The notes beneath the pieces are model-generated. The model worked only from the letters and a program-made list of their open reading frames with translations. It did not search any database and had not been told where the DNA came from. DNA of 5,842 nucleotides, from contig DBXH01000061.1 of assembly GCA_002309335.1 (NCBI GenBank), forward strand, positions 3,745 to 9,586, given 5' to 3'. Shown here piece after piece: positions 5,602 to 5,842 of this stretch (position 1 is the first letter of the stretch; every line of letters begins with the position of its first letter). The stretch comes from Bacteroidales bacterium UBA1217. Its GTDB lineage: Bacteria > Bacteroidota > Bacteroidia > Bacteroidales > P3. A program made the position numbers and the translations under genes.

Positions 5602-5653
5602 GTCCGCTTTTCGTCCGCTTTTTGTCCGCTTTTTGTCCGCTTTTAAAGCGGAC
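5602..5653. repeat. Array of 11-bp repeats (four direct, one inverted)
   Basis: Direct copies of GTCCGCTTTTT lie at 5602-5612 (last base C), 5613-5623, 5624-5634 and 5635-5644 (short by one base). An inverted copy, AAAGCGGAC, lies at 5645-5653, so the last direct copy and the inverted one form a 9-bp palindrome with a 1-nt centre. The 11-bp period places every copy on about the same face of the helix. A partial inverted match (AAAGCGGCA) occurs at 5700-5708. Function unknown; no gene is read through it with confidence. Confidence 0.85.
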
Positions 5654-5776
5654 AACGAACGAATGAAAAACGAATAAAAATAGTATAAAAGTAGGCAGGA
5701 AAGCGGCACTACTGTCTTGTGGCACCATACACAATAAACGGGACGGATTGCCGTTATACAAACAAAAAACAGGACT

Positions 5777-5842
5777 ATGAACCACGGTAAAGACATCTGC
5801 CGTCAGCTGAAACAGTTGAGGCGCGACATCGCCGACCAGAAC
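5777..5842 (+). CDS. N-terminal fragment of a gene truncated by the window edge
   Basis: An ATG at 5777 opens a frame with no stop to the end of the window (22 codons; MNHGKDICRQLKQLRRDIAD at its start). The segment looks like an amphipathic helix and resembles, from memory, the start of small Bacteroidales proteins that continue into a Cys-rich CxGTCPxCE-type motif; that region is outside the window, so no function is assigned. The codons stay GC-rich as in the neighbouring genes, which supports a real start. It lies 242 nt after the terminator at 5506-5535 and so belongs to a separate transcription unit; no convincing TAnnTTTG promoter is visible upstream. Confidence 0.6.
   Translation, partial: MNHGKDICRQLKQLRRDIADQN

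Noticed and set aside
5602..5653. CRISPR array
   Set aside because: Units are 11 bp, directly abutting, with no spacers and no cas genes in the window.
5150..5785. Minus-strand open frame with a repeated KSGQKADKKRT-type peptide
   Set aside because: The repetitive peptide is just a translation of the 11-bp array, and the rest is antisense to the barrel-like gene and the terminator.

Overview
The window looks like a chromosomal stretch from a member of the Bacteroidales (Bacteroidota). The clues are a Bacteroides-type promoter (TTTG, 19-nt spacer, TATCTTTG) at 723-753, the lack of Shine-Dalgarno sequences before start codons, and the protein types: an IMPACT/YigZ protein, an ECF sigma factor followed by a one-TM anti-sigma-like protein, and a secreted beta-barrel-like protein. 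I cannot name the genus.

Region 1 (about 7-700) is a small self-contained mobile element. A single HUH/Y1 transposase gene (145-597) sits between ends of about 100 bp. Each end carries three hairpins, and the two ends are mirror images: a small 7-bp stem with a GAA/TTC triloop, a large CCCCACA-type palindrome, then another small 7-bp GAA/TTC hairpin, with nearly identical spacing. Several stem positions differ between the ends by compensatory changes.

Region 2 (723-2806) is a likely transcription unit on the + strand: promoter, a 163-residue protein I do not recognise, ribD (riboflavin biosynthesis; its start overlaps the previous stop by ATGA) and an IMPACT/YigZ-family gene 9 nt downstream. 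ribD contains five tandem copies of a 7-bp repeat inside the reading frame, which makes it a candidate for slippage-driven frameshifting.

Region 3 (2918-5535) is a three-gene cell-envelope signalling cassette: an ECF sigma factor, a single-pass membrane protein with an anti-sigma-like cytoplasmic head and no zinc-binding motif, and a secreted protein with a beta-rich N-terminal half and a barrel-like C-terminal half. The second and third genes overlap by ATGA, and a strong intrinsic terminator closes the unit. Degenerate TTAACC hexamers lie between the sigma and anti-sigma genes.

Region 4 (5536-5842) is intergenic DNA with four head-to-tail copies of an 11-bp unit (GTCCGCTTTTT) and one inverted copy, followed by the first 22 codons of a gene that runs off the window.

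The most unusual items are the mirror-image triple-hairpin ends of the transposon, the frame-breaking heptamer array in ribD, the 11-bp array, and the sigma/anti-sigma/outer-membrane-type cassette.
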